Source: an uncultured Synergistales bacterium
GTDB lineage: Bacteria > Synergistota > Synergistia > Synergistales > Aminobacteriaceae
Direction of reading: 5' to 3'
Length of the DNA: 62,242 nucleotides
Assembly (NCBI GenBank): GCA_905233525.1
Contig: CAJOEW010000010.1
Span: 1-62,242, forward strand
This document shows, piece after piece, positions 51,458-61,247 of the stretch (within the stretch, counting starts at the first letter, position 1; each line of letters starts with the position of its first letter). A program made the translations under genes and the position numbers. Under the pieces are notes generated by a model that saw only the letters and a program-made list of their open reading frames with translations, ran no database searches and had not been told where the DNA came from.

Positions 51458-53110
51458 TTACTCGCTCAAATTGAAATCTTTTAATGCTTCCGCAAATGGA
51501 TTGAAGGCTAATGCTTCGCTGTCTTCGTCTGTGTAACCTGCGGCTTCTTTTGCGAATGAACGGGCTTTATTTTGAGACTTCTTAGCAGCTTTTTTATTTC
51601 CTTCACCGCGATCGGCCTTCATCTCACGCTCTGGACGTTCTGATTTCATATCGCGCTCCGGTTTATCATGACGATCATCACGACGCTGCGGACGGCCTGT
51701 ATTTTGATTAGCCTGCTCAATTTCCGGTTCAGGCTCAGGGATTTCTTCAAGCGCTTTTAATGACAAACGCATACGGCGCTGTTCCGGACTTACTTCTAAA
51801 ATTTTCGCTGTGACTTCCTGGCCTTCCTGTAATACATCGCCTGGCTTCTCAACACGTTTATGACTGAGCTGCGAAATATGTATTAACGCCTCAACGCCCT
51901 CTTCAACCTGTACAAATGCTCCGAATGCAGCAAGACGCACAACCTTAACTTGAATATCTTGACCGGCCTTATAACGTTCTTCGATACCGTCCCAAGGATC
52001 ATTAAGCTGTTTGCATCCGAGGCTGATACGTTTTTTCTCAACATCAAGCTCTAATACTTTCGCTTCAACTTCCTGACCTTTCTTGAAAACGTCACGAGGC
52101 TTGCGGATTCTCTTCCAGCTTATATCGCCGACATGTATTAAACCTTCAATGCCTGGCTCAATCTCTACGAACGCTCCAAAATCCGTCATATTAGTGATCG
52201 TGCCTTTTACAACGTCTCCAACATGAATGCGGTCTGTAACAGTTTCCCATGGATCGCCGCTGACTTGTTTAATACTTAATGAAATACGGTCATGTTCACG
52301 ATCAATGCCGATGACTTTCACTGTAACTTTATCGCCTTTTTTGAACATCTCGCGCATTTTAAAATTACGCTTCCAAGTTATTTCAGTAACATGCACAAGA
52401 CCGTCCATTGCTCCTAACGTTACAAATACGCCGAAATCTGTTGTGCTGTTAACTTCGCCCTCACGTATATCGCCTTCGTGAATGGTTTCATAAAATGCGG
52501 ATTTCTTTTCATTCTCAGCTTCTTCTAATAATTCACGGCGCGAGAATAATAATCTGTGCTTGCGTTTATCTTTGTCAAGAACTTTTACATCAAGCATACG
52601 TCCGACAAAATTAGCAGGATTGACTCCGCGTCCTGTTAATGTCAAATGAGAAATAGGGATAAATCCTTCAAGTCCGCATAAATCAACACTAAGACCGCCT
52701 TTAACTTTCTCAAGACCTTTAACCTGTACTGATGTAACACCGTCAAGAGCTTTCTCAAGTTCTGCCCAGCGTCTGTCAAATTCCTGGTGCCAGCGGTTTA
52801 AAATCAATTGCGCTTCTTCACCATTGCGGACGCTTACAACTTCAACCTTTATTTGATCGCCTGGTTTCGGTTTTGCATTTTCGTCCTCTATTAACGGCCT
52901 GTGCGTCCATTCTTTAGGCGGGATAATGCCTTCACACTTGAAACCGACATCAATTAAAACACTGCCGTCCGGTGCAATTCCTAAGACTGTTCCTGTACGG
53001 ATTTCGCCTTTGTGAATACCTGTTGTGCCCTCGTACTGATCAAGAGCTTCCTGCATTGTCATTGCTTCCGGTTCGTGCTGCTGTTCAATTTTTTCTTCCT
53101 GCTGATTCAT
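51458..53110 (-). CDS. rpsA: 30S ribosomal protein S1
   Basis: The 550-residue protein carries six S1-type RNA-binding repeats, with GTVLGIAPDGSVLIDVGFKCEG, EGEVNSTTDFGVFVTLGAMDGLVHV, KGTITNMTDFGAFVEIEPGIEGLIHV and VKVVRLAAFGAFVQVEEGVEALIHI visible. The first is weaker. S1 helps mRNAs load on the small subunit. A basic, Arg/Asp-rich tail follows. ATG 53110 follows AGGGGG; its coding sequence overlaps the end of ispH by 26 bases. The ispH-rpsA order is shared with clostridia, where they may be fused. Confidence 0.93.
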   Translation of the reverse strand: MNQQEEKIEQQHEPEAMTMQEALDQYEGTTGIHKGEIRTGTVLGIAPDGSVLIDVGFKCEGIIPPKEWTHRPLIEDENAKPKPGDQIKVEVVSVRNGEEAQLILNRWHQEFDRRWAELEKALDGVTSVQVKGLEKVKGGLSVDLCGLEGFIPISHLTLTGRGVNPANFVGRMLDVKVLDKDKRKHRLLFSRRELLEEAENEKKSAFYETIHEGDIREGEVNSTTDFGVFVTLGAMDGLVHVTEITWKRNFKMREMFKKGDKVTVKVIGIDREHDRISLSIKQVSGDPWETVTDRIHVGDVVKGTITNMTDFGAFVEIEPGIEGLIHVGDISWKRIRKPRDVFKKGQEVEAKVLELDVEKKRISLGCKQLNDPWDGIEERYKAGQDIQVKVVRLAAFGAFVQVEEGVEALIHISQLSHKRVEKPGDVLQEGQEVTAKILEVSPEQRRMRLSLKALEEIPEPEPEIEQANQNTGRPQRRDDRHDKPERDMKSERPEREMKADRGEGNKKAAKKSQNKARSFAKEAAGYTDEDSEALAFNPFAEALKDFNLSE

Positions 53111-53972
53111 ACGAATCAATCCCCCTTGTAACTGCGTTTACTACATCTATGATAAGCCATTCAGGAGTACTTGCTCCCGCGGCGATACCAATCAAATTTT
53201 TATTTTCAAGCCATGAATTTTTTTGAGCTTCAAATTCTTTTACGTCCTCAACCCATAAAACATTAACACCGGCGTTAAAAATAATATCGCGTAATTTTCC
53301 GGTGTTAGCGCTGGATTTTCCGCCGATTAAAATTACTCCGTCGACACCTTTTTTTACAAGCTCTTTAACAGCGTTTTGACGTTCAGCTGTTGCACGGCAT
53401 ATAGTATTACAAATATGAAGCTCTGAACATTTTTTCACGAGTACACTTGAAACTTTTGATAACATTTCTTCCTGCTGAGTCGTCTGTGAAATTAAAGCTA
53501 TTCTATTTTGATGAGTAATATTTTCAGCTTCAGCCTCATTAGCTACAACTTCAACAGACTGCGAGCAATGCCCTATGATGCCTTTTATTTCAGGATGGTT
53601 GCGATCTCCTAATAAGATCACGTGATAATTTTTTTGTGATAAATCCGCAGCCATGCCTTGAGCTTTTTTTACAAACGGGCAAGTCATATCGATCACTTTG
53701 ATATTTCTGGCTTTGAGATTTTCAATTACGCTTAAGCTTTCGCCGTGAGCACGTATAAAAACTTTTTCGCCGTCAGGAATTTCATTAGCATTATCTGCAA
53801 CCATTAAGCCCATATTTTTTAGGCGTTCGACTTCTTGAGGATTATGAATAGGCAAACCAATCGTCCAGACGTGCGAATTATTCTCAAGAGCGTTTGAAAT
53901 TGCATCGACTGCTCTTTTTACACCAAAACAAAAACCGGAATTTTCAGCGATGATAATTTTTTTATTCGGCAT
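53085..53972 (-). CDS. ispH: 4-hydroxy-3-methylbut-2-enyl diphosphate reductase IspH
   Basis: The 295-residue Fe-S enzyme performs the last step of the MEP isoprenoid pathway. Its three cluster Cys are seen in ENSGFCFGVKRAVD, MTCPFVKKAQ and HICNTICRAT; the active-site EAHG-like RAHGES and TTQQEEML are also present. The start overlaps the end of miaA by 11 bases and its end overlaps rpsA, so the three form one operon (miaA-ispH-rpsA). Its product, DMAPP, is also the substrate of MiaA. Confidence 0.96.
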   Translation of the reverse strand: MPNKKIIIAENSGFCFGVKRAVDAISNALENNSHVWTIGLPIHNPQEVERLKNMGLMVADNANEIPDGEKVFIRAHGESLSVIENLKARNIKVIDMTCPFVKKAQGMAADLSQKNYHVILLGDRNHPEIKGIIGHCSQSVEVVANEAEAENITHQNRIALISQTTQQEEMLSKVSSVLVKKCSELHICNTICRATAERQNAVKELVKKGVDGVILIGGKSSANTGKLRDIIFNAGVNVLWVEDVKEFEAQKNSWLENKNLIGIAAGASTPEWLIIDVVNAVTRGIDSYESAGRKN

Positions 53973-54912
53973 TCTTTTCTCCGGCCAAATGTTTTTTTAT
54001 AACTTCCATAATTTCGGGCGTGTGATCAATTTCATCAGACAGATCAAACCATACTGCAGGCTCAAATTTTTTAAACCATGTCTGCTGCCGTCTGCAAAAT
54101 GCTTTTGTGCGTGATACGGAATTTATAAGAGCGTCATTAAGTGTAATTTTACCGCGGTAATATTCTAGAATCTCACGATATCCCAAACCTTTCATCGGCC
54201 TAAATTTTTCATCATAACCGTTTTCAGCGAGCCATATGACTTCCTCAACGAAACCTGATTGAAATTCCTGCGATAAACGATTTGTAATACGGTTAAATAA
54301 TTCTTCACGCGGGCGCGATAATCCGATATATAAAACATCAAGGCCAAAATCTTTTTTATCTCCGTCATTGTAAATTTCGGATGGCGATTTTCCTGTTAAC
54401 TCCCAAATTTCTAAAGCTCTCGTAACGCGTTGAACGTCATGTACATGTAAACGGCTTGCACTTTCCGGATCAACTTCAGCTAAACGCATATGTAAAAGCT
54501 CTGCACCTTGAGAATTAGCAAACGCAGCATATTTATCACGTATTTCAGAGTCATAAGGCAGTTCAGAATTTAAAGCCTTGTGAAATAAAGCGTGATAATA
54601 AAACGGCGTTCCACCAACAAATAAAGGTGTTTTACCTCGCGCTGCAATACGTTTCACAGCTTCGGAAGCTTGTTCGGCAAAATCAGACACAGTGAAATTT
54701 TCATCAGGATCAACGATATCGATCATATGATGAATAATTTTTTTGCGATCGGCCTGTGAAATTTTATCGGTTCCAACGTCCATATAACGATATACTTGAC
54801 GCGAGTCCACTGATATTATTTCGGCGTTAAGACTTTCAGCTAATGACAGGCTTAAATTTGTTTTCCCTACGGAAGTTGCACCTATGATAGCAATTACAGG
54901 CTGCCGTGTCAT
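53962..54912 (-). CDS. miaA: tRNA dimethylallyltransferase MiaA
   Basis: The 316-residue enzyme moves a dimethylallyl group from DMAPP to A37 of tRNAs reading U-codons. It has the P-loop GATSVGKTNLS, the DSRQVYRYMDVGTDK motif and LFVGGTPFYYHAL. It is first in the operon with ispH and rpsA. MiaB, encoded 26 kb away, acts next on its product. A minus-strand TATAAT lies about 70 bases upstream. Confidence 0.96.
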   Translation of the reverse strand: MTRQPVIAIIGATSVGKTNLSLSLAESLNAEIISVDSRQVYRYMDVGTDKISQADRKKIIHHMIDIVDPDENFTVSDFAEQASEAVKRIAARGKTPLFVGGTPFYYHALFHKALNSELPYDSEIRDKYAAFANSQGAELLHMRLAEVDPESASRLHVHDVQRVTRALEIWELTGKSPSEIYNDGDKKDFGLDVLYIGLSRPREELFNRITNRLSQEFQSGFVEEVIWLAENGYDEKFRPMKGLGYREILEYYRGKITLNDALINSVSRTKAFCRRQQTWFKKFEPAVWFDLSDEIDHTPEIMEVIKKHLAGEKNAE

Positions 54913-55074
54913 TAAAAAATTTGTGCCTTTGTTAAACTTAAATGAGTTCTAAAAATCATGATTATCACAATGCGTGAGATTATAGCATAAAATTTTTACA
55001 ATGATATTATATAATTCGACTGTCTTAATTTTCACATATCAGGAAAAAATTTTACAGACAGGGGAGTAATTCAA

Positions 55075-56403
55075 ATGATACCAAAAATTACGCGCATGGA
55101 TATTTATCCTGTAGCTGGTCACGATTGCATGGAATTGAATTTGAGCGGAGCACATGCACCATTTTTTACGCGTAACATCGTAATTCTTGAAGACAGTTCC
55201 GGAAATTTGGGTGCTGGCGAAGTTCCTGGAGGCCAAAAAATCACAAAAGCTCTTGAAGATATCAAGCACCTTGTTTTAGGAACGCGTATAGCCGATTACA
55301 AAAACACATTAAATCAGATCCGCAAATGGCTTGATGAAAATATAAAAGACGATGTCCGCGGCCTTCAAACTTTTGATTTGCGCACAGGTGTACATGTTGT
55401 TACAGCGGTTGAAGCTCCTTTGCTTGACTTAATGGGAAAATTTTTAGACGTTCCTGCAGCTGCGTTAATGGGTGATGGAATTCAGCGCGAGCGGGTTCAA
55501 TTCTTGAGCTATTTATTTTACATTGGCGACCGTAAAAAAACAGACCTGCCTTACGAAGAAGAGCCTAACGCTTCATGCGATTGGTACAGACTTCGTCATG
55601 AGGAAGCTTTAACGCCCGATGCTATTGTCGCTCTTGCAAAAGCTACACATGAAAAATACGGCTTTGTTGATTTTAAATTAAAAGGCGGAGTCTTAGCACC
55701 TAAAGAAGAATTAAAAGCAGTCCAGGCAATTAAAAAGGCATTTCCAGACGCGCGGGTTGATTTAGATCCTAATGGCTGCTGGAGTTTAAAAGAAGCTTTA
55801 GAAATTGCGCCCGAGCTTAAAAAATGTTTAGCGTATTGTGAAGATCCTTGCGGTGCTGAAAACGGATTCAGCGGACGTGAAGTCATGGCCGAATTCAGAA
55901 AAGCTGCAATGATGCCGACGGCTACGAACATGATTAACACTGACTGGCGGCAAATGTGTCACGCATTAACATTACAAGCTGTTGATATTCCGTTAGCTGA
56001 TCCTCATTTTTGGACAATGAACGGTTCTGTACGTGTTGGACAATTATGCAATGATTTCGGTTTGATGTGGGGATGTCATTCAAACAATCATTTTGATATT
56101 TCGCTTGCGATGGTTGTACAGTGTGCAGCAGCGATCCCAGGCCGTATGAATGGTATTGATACTCATTGGATTTGGCAGGAAGGGCGCGAGCGTTTAACAG
56201 TTGAGCCTATGCAAATCGTAGACGGTTGTATTGATCTTCCTAAGAAGGGCGGACTCGGAATTGAGGTCGATATGGATCAGATTAAGAAGGCTAATGAATT
56301 ATATTTCAAGCACGGTTTAGGAGCACGCGATGACGCAATCGGAATGCAGTATTTAATACCAGGCTGGAAATTTGATAACAAGAAGCCGTGTTTAGTGCGT
56401 TAA
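55075..56403 (+). CDS. gudD: Glucarate dehydratase
   Basis: The 442-residue enolase-superfamily enzyme converts D-glucarate to 5-dehydro-4-deoxyglucarate. It has the N-terminal capping region, the catalytic [10 protein letters not shown] Lys pair, [21 protein letters not shown] metal ligands and [14 protein letters not shown] with the His base. Length and motifs fit GudD well, better than galactarate enzymes. Ribosome site GGGGAG. No transporter or further catabolic gene adjoins it. A strong terminator follows, so it is a single unit. Confidence 0.93.
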   Translation: MIPKITRMDIYPVAGHDCMELNLSGAHAPFFTRNIVILEDSSGNLGAGEVPGGQKITKALEDIKHLVLGTRIADYKNTLNQIRKWLDENIKDDVRGLQTFDLRTGVHVVTAVEAPLLDLMGKFLDVPAAALMGDGIQRERVQFLSYLFYIGDRKKTDLPYEEEPNASCDWYRLRHEEALTPDAIVALAKATHEKYGFVDFKLKGGVLAPKEELKAVQAIKKAFPDARVDLDPNGCWSLKEALEIAPELKKCLAYCEDPCGAENGFSGREVMAEFRKAAMMPTATNMINTDWRQMCHALTLQAVDIPLADPHFWTMNGSVRVGQLCNDFGLMWGCHSNNHFDISLAMVVQCAAAIPGRMNGIDTHWIWQEGRERLTVEPMQIVDGCIDLPKKGGLGIEVDMDQIKKANELYFKHGLGARDDAIGMQYLIPGWKFDNKKPCLVR

Positions 56404-56430
56404 TTTCATAATCGAGTATACAAATTTTGA

Positions 56431-56466
56431 GCAGTTCCTGATTTTTTGTCAGGAGCTGTTTTTTTT
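56431..56466 (+). terminator. Rho-independent terminator of gudD
   Basis: A 10-bp stem CAGTTCCTGA/TCAGGAGCTG is followed by a T run. It is close in sequence to the rpsI terminator. Confidence 0.85.
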
Positions 56467-56478
56467 CGTGCGTGTATA

Positions 56479-56515
56479 AAAAAATAAAAGACAGCTCCGA
56501 AATAATTCAGAACTG
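56479..56515 (-). terminator. Rho-independent terminator of the TMEM43-like gene
   Basis: On the minus strand the stem CAGTTCTGA/TCGGAGCTG is followed by a T-rich run. It is almost identical to the stem at 2999. Confidence 0.8.
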
Positions 56516-56554
56516 CCGGATTAAAAAAAAACTTACCGTAAAATTTTATTCTCG

Positions 56555-57736
56555 TTATGCGTTCATTGACTGTTTACCTTTGTTGCGTAATAAAATTATT
56601 AAAATCAATGCCGCCGCAATTAAACCGCCTGCGATTAAAGGTCTGTAACGTAACCAGGCTATAGCGATAACTATTAACGACCATGCAAGACCTAATACAA
56701 ACGCTATTAAACCTGTACCGGCTCCCACGATATCGCCTAAGAACGGAATTATATCGAATATGACTGATAACGGCTTCATGATCATTCCAAGGCCAAACAT
56801 TACACAAACTGCACCTATAGCCCTGAAAATCCAAGCCATCATATTATTTTCAGAACGTGCATTTTCAAACATGATAGCTGATCCGACCGTGCCCATAGCA
56901 AGCCGGCTGAATGAATATCCGTTTGAAGCTGTGAAAGGCTCAAAAGTATCACGTATAACCTGAGCAATAATTGTTATATCCGCCGGCAATGTCTCTTTAA
57001 AACTTATACGCACGTCGCCGATTTGAGGTGAAGCAGGATTTGAACCGATATATATGACGCTTCCAGAGGCATGGATCAAATTACCTGAAGCATTATAATT
57101 CGCTGGAGCATGGACAATATTTTTTACAGAGTCAGAATTGTAATCAGTAATATTGATCGGTACAGCTCCGCCTATTTGTCTTTTTAAGAAGTCAGGTAAT
57201 TTATAAGCTCCGAAGCTTACGTTTTTAGCAAGTATTGTATTATCATCGACGTTAGCTAAAACAAAATTGCGGTCTCTATAAGCTGGATCATGAAACGACG
57301 AAGAATTAACAGGGCTTGAATACCATTTGTGCTCATAAGTATATGTTGTAATTTCTTCTTCGCCGCCGCCTAATTTTTTGCGTGTTTCTTTGTGTGTATT
57401 CTCGACATATTGATAAAATTCTACCTCGCGCTCAAGTTTAATAGCCTTCGATTGAATTCCGAATATAGGATCTGTAAGAATATCATCAGTATTTGCGAAG
57501 CCTGTTGCATGAATCAATTTGCCTTCTAAATTTGGATCGCGTTGTGAAATATCCGGAACATCTTGTACAGCGAGTTCAGCCTCACCAATTGCGCCGGCCG
57601 TTTTGAAAGTATCGCCCTCATTCCACCATAAAAGCCACGTTGCAAAAGCTATTAAAGCGAATCCTGTTACGATGCCTAAAACAGAATTTTTAAGACGTTC
57701 AAACCAGCTTATATTTCTCGTTTCTGTATACGCCAT
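56555..57736 (-). CDS. TMEM43/LUMA family membrane protein
   Basis: The 393-residue protein matches the TMEM43 (LUMA) family. There is one N-terminal membrane helix (VLGIVTGFALIAFATWLLWW, followed by NEG), a large extracytoplasmic domain starting GKLIHATGFANTD and including the EREVEFYQYVE and YTYEHKWYSS stretches, and three or four C-terminal helices. Bacterial members are scattered and of unknown role. The gene stands alone with its own terminator. A TATAAT-TTTCGC element lies about 40 bases upstream on the minus strand. Confidence 0.83.
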   Translation of the reverse strand: MAYTETRNISWFERLKNSVLGIVTGFALIAFATWLLWWNEGDTFKTAGAIGEAELAVQDVPDISQRDPNLEGKLIHATGFANTDDILTDPIFGIQSKAIKLEREVEFYQYVENTHKETRKKLGGGEEEITTYTYEHKWYSSPVNSSSFHDPAYRDRNFVLANVDDNTILAKNVSFGAYKLPDFLKRQIGGAVPINITDYNSDSVKNIVHAPANYNASGNLIHASGSVIYIGSNPASPQIGDVRISFKETLPADITIIAQVIRDTFEPFTASNGYSFSRLAMGTVGSAIMFENARSENNMMAWIFRAIGAVCVMFGLGMIMKPLSVIFDIIPFLGDIVGAGTGLIAFVLGLAWSLIVIAIAWLRYRPLIAGGLIAAALILIILLRNKGKQSMNA

Positions 57737-57791
57737 ATTAAAAAATCTCCTTTTTGATTATAAAGCTGAGTTGCGAAAATTATAGCATTGC

Positions 57792-57830
57792 AAAAAAAAA
57801 CGGGAGCAAGCTCAAAAAAAACTCCTCCCG
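57792..57830 (-). terminator. Rho-independent terminator of the decarboxylase beta-subunit gene
   Basis: On the minus strand a CGGGAG/CTCCCG stem is followed by a T run. Confidence 0.82.
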
Positions 57831-57861
57831 TAAAAATCATATCTTCTTGAAAAAAATTAAA

Positions 57862-59043
57862 TTACCGCAATAAAGTTAACATAACTCCAGCAGCAACAGC
57901 CGTTCCGACAACTCCAGCGACGTTCGGCCCCATGGCGTGCATTAAAAGGAAATGGCCTGGATATTCCTGCTGAACGACTCTTTGAACAACACGGGCAGCC
58001 ATAGGAACAGCTGAAACTCCTGCCGCGCCGATCATAGGATTGATTTTGCCGCCTGATAAAATTTTCATGATTTGACCGAAAATTAAACCGCCTGCTGTAC
58101 TGAATGCGAAAGCAACAAGACCAAGACAGATAATAACGAGCGTCTTTGATGTTAAGAATTGTTCTGCAGCCATTGTTGATCCAACCGATAAGCCTAAGAA
58201 AATCGTAGTGATATTTAATAATTCATTCTGCGCTGTTAAGCTCAATCTGTCAGTAACTCCGCACTCACGCAATAAATTTCCAAACATCAACGTACCAACC
58301 AGAGGCACACATGCAGGAAGTATTAAGCCTGATACAACCGTGCAGATGATCGGGAATAATATTTTCTCGCGTTTTGATACAGGTCTTAATTGTCCCATTA
58401 AGATGCCTCTGTCTTTTTTGCTGGTCATGAGTTTAATTACAGGCGGCTGAATTAACGGAACTAACGACATATAACTATATGCAGCAACAGCGATCGCTCC
58501 GAGTATCTGTTTTTGGCCGAGCATAACTGTTAAATAAATGCTTGTAGGACCGTCAGCGCCTCCGATGATAGCGATACTTGCAGCTTCTTTTAAGTTAAAG
58601 CTTACGAGGCCGTTTGTCATTGCTCCAACGAAATTAGCTGATATGAAAGCGATAAAGACTCCGAACTGAGCAGCAGCACCAAGTAAAAACGTAATCGGAT
58701 TCGCAATCAATGGGCCAAAATCCGTCATAGCTCCAATACCTAAAAATATTATTATCGGATAAATTTCAAACTCTGCGCCGTAATATAACGCTTTCAAAAA
58801 TCCGATCGTATTAGTCTCAGGATTGAAGCCTTCAATAATTCCTGACAACGGCAAATTAACAAGCACGCAGCCAAACGCAATCGGAACGAGTAACAACGGC
58901 TCAAAACCTTTTCCGATAGCGAGATAAAGCAGAACGAAGGCGACGACAAGCATAATAATATTACCTGTGCCGGCCGGTGATAACAACGCAGCGAAACCTG
59001 ATTGAGCCATCAGATCGCGCAATGCTGTCACGTACATTTCCAT
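57862..59043 (-). CDS. Sodium-pumping decarboxylase beta subunit (OadB/MmdB/GcdB type)
   Basis: The 393-residue membrane protein is the beta subunit of sodium-translocating biotin-dependent decarboxylases. It removes CO2 from carboxybiotin while exporting sodium. Diagnostic parts are LLYLAIGKGFEPLLLVPIAFG, GIGAMTDFGPLIANP, GADGPTSIYLT and GPNVAGVVGTAVAAG. The ATG at 59043 follows AAAGGA; the tracked start overlaps that site. No alpha, gamma or biotin-carrier subunit gene is adjacent, so the substrate (oxaloacetate, methylmalonyl-CoA or glutaconyl-CoA) cannot be told. Confidence 0.92.
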   Translation of the reverse strand: MEMYVTALRDLMAQSGFAALLSPAGTGNIIMLVVAFVLLYLAIGKGFEPLLLVPIAFGCVLVNLPLSGIIEGFNPETNTIGFLKALYYGAEFEIYPIIIFLGIGAMTDFGPLIANPITFLLGAAAQFGVFIAFISANFVGAMTNGLVSFNLKEAASIAIIGGADGPTSIYLTVMLGQKQILGAIAVAAYSYMSLVPLIQPPVIKLMTSKKDRGILMGQLRPVSKREKILFPIICTVVSGLILPACVPLVGTLMFGNLLRECGVTDRLSLTAQNELLNITTIFLGLSVGSTMAAEQFLTSKTLVIICLGLVAFAFSTAGGLIFGQIMKILSGGKINPMIGAAGVSAVPMAARVVQRVVQQEYPGHFLLMHAMGPNVAGVVGTAVAAGVMLTLLR

Positions 59044-59113
59044 TATGTCATCATGTCCTTTCAATATGGATATTAACTTGAATTGAATATATCATAAAAA
59101 TAATTTTTCACAA

Positions 59114-59145
59114 ACAAAAAAAGCTCCTTGTTTTTATTCAGGAGC
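59114..59145 (-). terminator. Rho-independent terminator of the CPA2 antiporter gene
   Basis: On the minus strand a GCTCCT/AGGAGC stem is followed by a T run. Confidence 0.82.
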
Positions 59146-59176
59146 CTATGAAAATTTTTTTTAACGTGAAATTTTT

Positions 59177-60592
59177 TTACTGTCTGTAATGAATATTATT
59201 TTGATGTAAGATCCGCCTGACAGGTTGAGCTTGTGAATTTACATTTAAATTTTCAGGTGTGCGTGCGTGTTCAGGCAATTCGTTTTGAATTTCGCGTATA
59301 CGTTCGATTAAAATATTTACGATCGATTTATTATCGCTTATTGTTTCAATTTCCTGAGCCTTTAAATTTTTATCATACGAATGCGATAACGACAGCGATA
59401 ATTTTGCACAAGCCGGCCCGATAAGCTCATATAACACGCTTGAAGCTAATATGACCGTACGTAATGCGCTGCCTGTATTGCCTCCGAGAGTTCTTGCGCC
59501 TAATTCAGCCAGACCGATCGCAACACCAGCTTGAGGAATCAGAGCCAGCCCTAAATAATTTCTCACGAGCTTATTTTTACGGGTGAGCATACAGCCTACG
59601 AACGCGCCTGTATATTTTCCTGCAATTCTTATCACGAAATAAACAACACCGAGCGTAAGCAATGATACAGAACCTGAATTATTTTCAGCCAGCGAATTTA
59701 ATTCAAAACACACGCCTGATCTTACGAAGAATAATAATAAAAACGGCGGACTGAAATTATTAAGCTGTTTGAATAAATTATCATCGTTCGTAATATTTAT
59801 ATATACCGTCGACATGAACATACAGCCCAATAAAGGCGAAACTCCTAAAATTTGACACACACCGCAGAATCCGAATAACACAGCCACGGATAAAATAAGC
59901 CTGTTATCTTTTGAGCGGTTAGGAGGCAGTAAAATTTTTAATAAAAAACCCAATGCGCCTCCGATAAAAAAGCTTGCGCAATTGATTAACAACGGTATAA
60001 CGATATTTTTAAAATCAAACGCTCCTGAAATTCCTGATGCCAGCGCTAAAGATATTGCAACACTATAAGCGATCAAGCCTACTACATCATCGAGGGCGAC
60101 GACTTGCAAAAGAGTATTAACAAAATCTCCGCCGGCACCTGTTTGTCTGATAGTCATCATCGTTGACGCTGGAGCAGTAGCAGAAGCTAGAGCAGCTAAC
60201 ACTGTTGAAAATGCGAGATCCATTTTTAAAACGAAATAAGCCGCTGCAAAAACAAACACGGACGCAGCACAAGCTTCAAATATAGTAATTATTAAGACTT
60301 TAGCTCCGTTACCTTTGAGTGCGTTAATTCTAAAAAATTGTCCTGTGCTGAAAGCTATAAAAGCTAAAGCGACATCAGGTAAAAATTCAGTATAATCTCT
60401 AACGATCGGCGGAACTAAATTTAAACAATACGGACCGATCAAAATTCCGGTTATTATATAAGCTGTAACATTCGGTAATTTTAAGAGCTTTGTTAATCTC
60501 GTGAGAGCGAATCCGCAAATCAGCATAACCGCAATCGTAATTATGCCTATAGCTGCGGACGAAGCATTTAAATTAAAAACAGCATTTTGCAT
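59177..60592 (-). CDS. CPA2-family cation:proton antiporter
   Basis: The 471-residue membrane protein has about 12 helices of the CPA2/KefB-type Na+/H+ antiporter fold: LTKLLKLPNVTAYIITGILIGP, FSTGQFFRINALKG, ASATAPASTMMTIRQTGAGG and VVALDDVVGLIAYSVAI. The last motif holds the two Asp of the transport site. A short cytoplasmic tail follows, with no TrkA-N domain. AAGGAGG precedes the ATG. It likely exchanges Na+ or K+ for protons, and could use the same sodium gradient as the decarboxylase and NSS genes. Confidence 0.87.
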   Translation of the reverse strand: MQNAVFNLNASSAAIGIITIAVMLICGFALTRLTKLLKLPNVTAYIITGILIGPYCLNLVPPIVRDYTEFLPDVALAFIAFSTGQFFRINALKGNGAKVLIITIFEACAASVFVFAAAYFVLKMDLAFSTVLAALASATAPASTMMTIRQTGAGGDFVNTLLQVVALDDVVGLIAYSVAISLALASGISGAFDFKNIVIPLLINCASFFIGGALGFLLKILLPPNRSKDNRLILSVAVLFGFCGVCQILGVSPLLGCMFMSTVYINITNDDNLFKQLNNFSPPFLLLFFVRSGVCFELNSLAENNSGSVSLLTLGVVYFVIRIAGKYTGAFVGCMLTRKNKLVRNYLGLALIPQAGVAIGLAELGARTLGGNTGSALRTVILASSVLYELIGPACAKLSLSLSHSYDKNLKAQEIETISDNKSIVNILIERIREIQNELPEHARTPENLNVNSQAQPVRRILHQNNIHYRQ

Positions 60593-60683
60593 TTTGTGAC
60601 CTCCTTATAAAAAAATAAACGCCTTAAAAAATCAAAGGCATATAATTAAATTATCGATATATAAGGCCGGAATTTTACCACAT

Positions 60684-60734
60684 GCAAAAAAAATATCCCT
60701 GCTGAAAAATCATGACATGGCCATGACGAGCAGG
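60684..60734 (-). terminator. Probable terminator of the edge glycosyltransferase gene
   Basis: A CCTGCT/AGCAGG stem with a structured loop is followed by a T run on the minus strand. Confidence 0.65.
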
Positions 60735-60764
60735 AATATATTAAAAATTCACAGGTATTAAATT

Positions 60765-61247
60765 TTAATTACGCAATATTTTCAAATTACCTGACTGCGT
60801 TAAAACAAGAACTGTATCATATTCCGGCAGACTGTCAGATTTGAAAGTGTTTTGATCAAAATTTTTGAGCTTGTTAATTTTCACTTCCGGTTCCCAATTC
60901 CATAGAGATTTAAAAGCATAACCATAATGAAGGCCATGTCCCATAGGATATTTATACGAGGCGTAACCTTCTTCCGGGATATCTTCAATAAAGTACACGA
61001 AAATTTTTGACGGCGTATTTATGAAGTCTGATTTATGCGTGATTAAATAATTATGTACACCTGACGTGTAATTATGCATTGCTGAAAATTTATGAGCGCT
61101 CACGAAAATCATACATATGAACATTAACGCAATAATAATTTTACCGGCGCGCGTTATATTTACGTTATCGAATATTATTCCCAAAATGAAAGCAAAACAG
61201 AAAACCATTTCATAAACCTTATAAATAACATGCACAACAACAACCAA
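60765..61247 (-). CDS. Membrane glycosyltransferase-like protein, C-terminal part (frameshifted)
   Basis: The 160-residue ORF continues the membrane protein upstream: two helices (VYEMVFCFAFILGIIFDNVN and AGKIIIALMFICMIFVSA) and a soluble end (PSKIFVYFIEDIPEEG, YDTVLVLTQSGNLKIL). Its start is not real. Sense is restored if one A is added near ATAAGG (about 61225), giving LFIKVYEMVF. The C-terminal portion fits the outer domain of GT39/GT83-like or similar multi-helix glycosyltransferases, which is only a weak match. Confidence 0.6.
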   Translation of the reverse strand: MVVVVHVIYKVYEMVFCFAFILGIIFDNVNITRAGKIIIALMFICMIFVSAHKFSAMHNYTSGVHNYLITHKSDFINTPSKIFVYFIEDIPEEGYASYKYPMGHGLHYGYAFKSLWNWEPEVKINKLKNFDQNTFKSDSLPEYDTVLVLTQSGNLKILRN

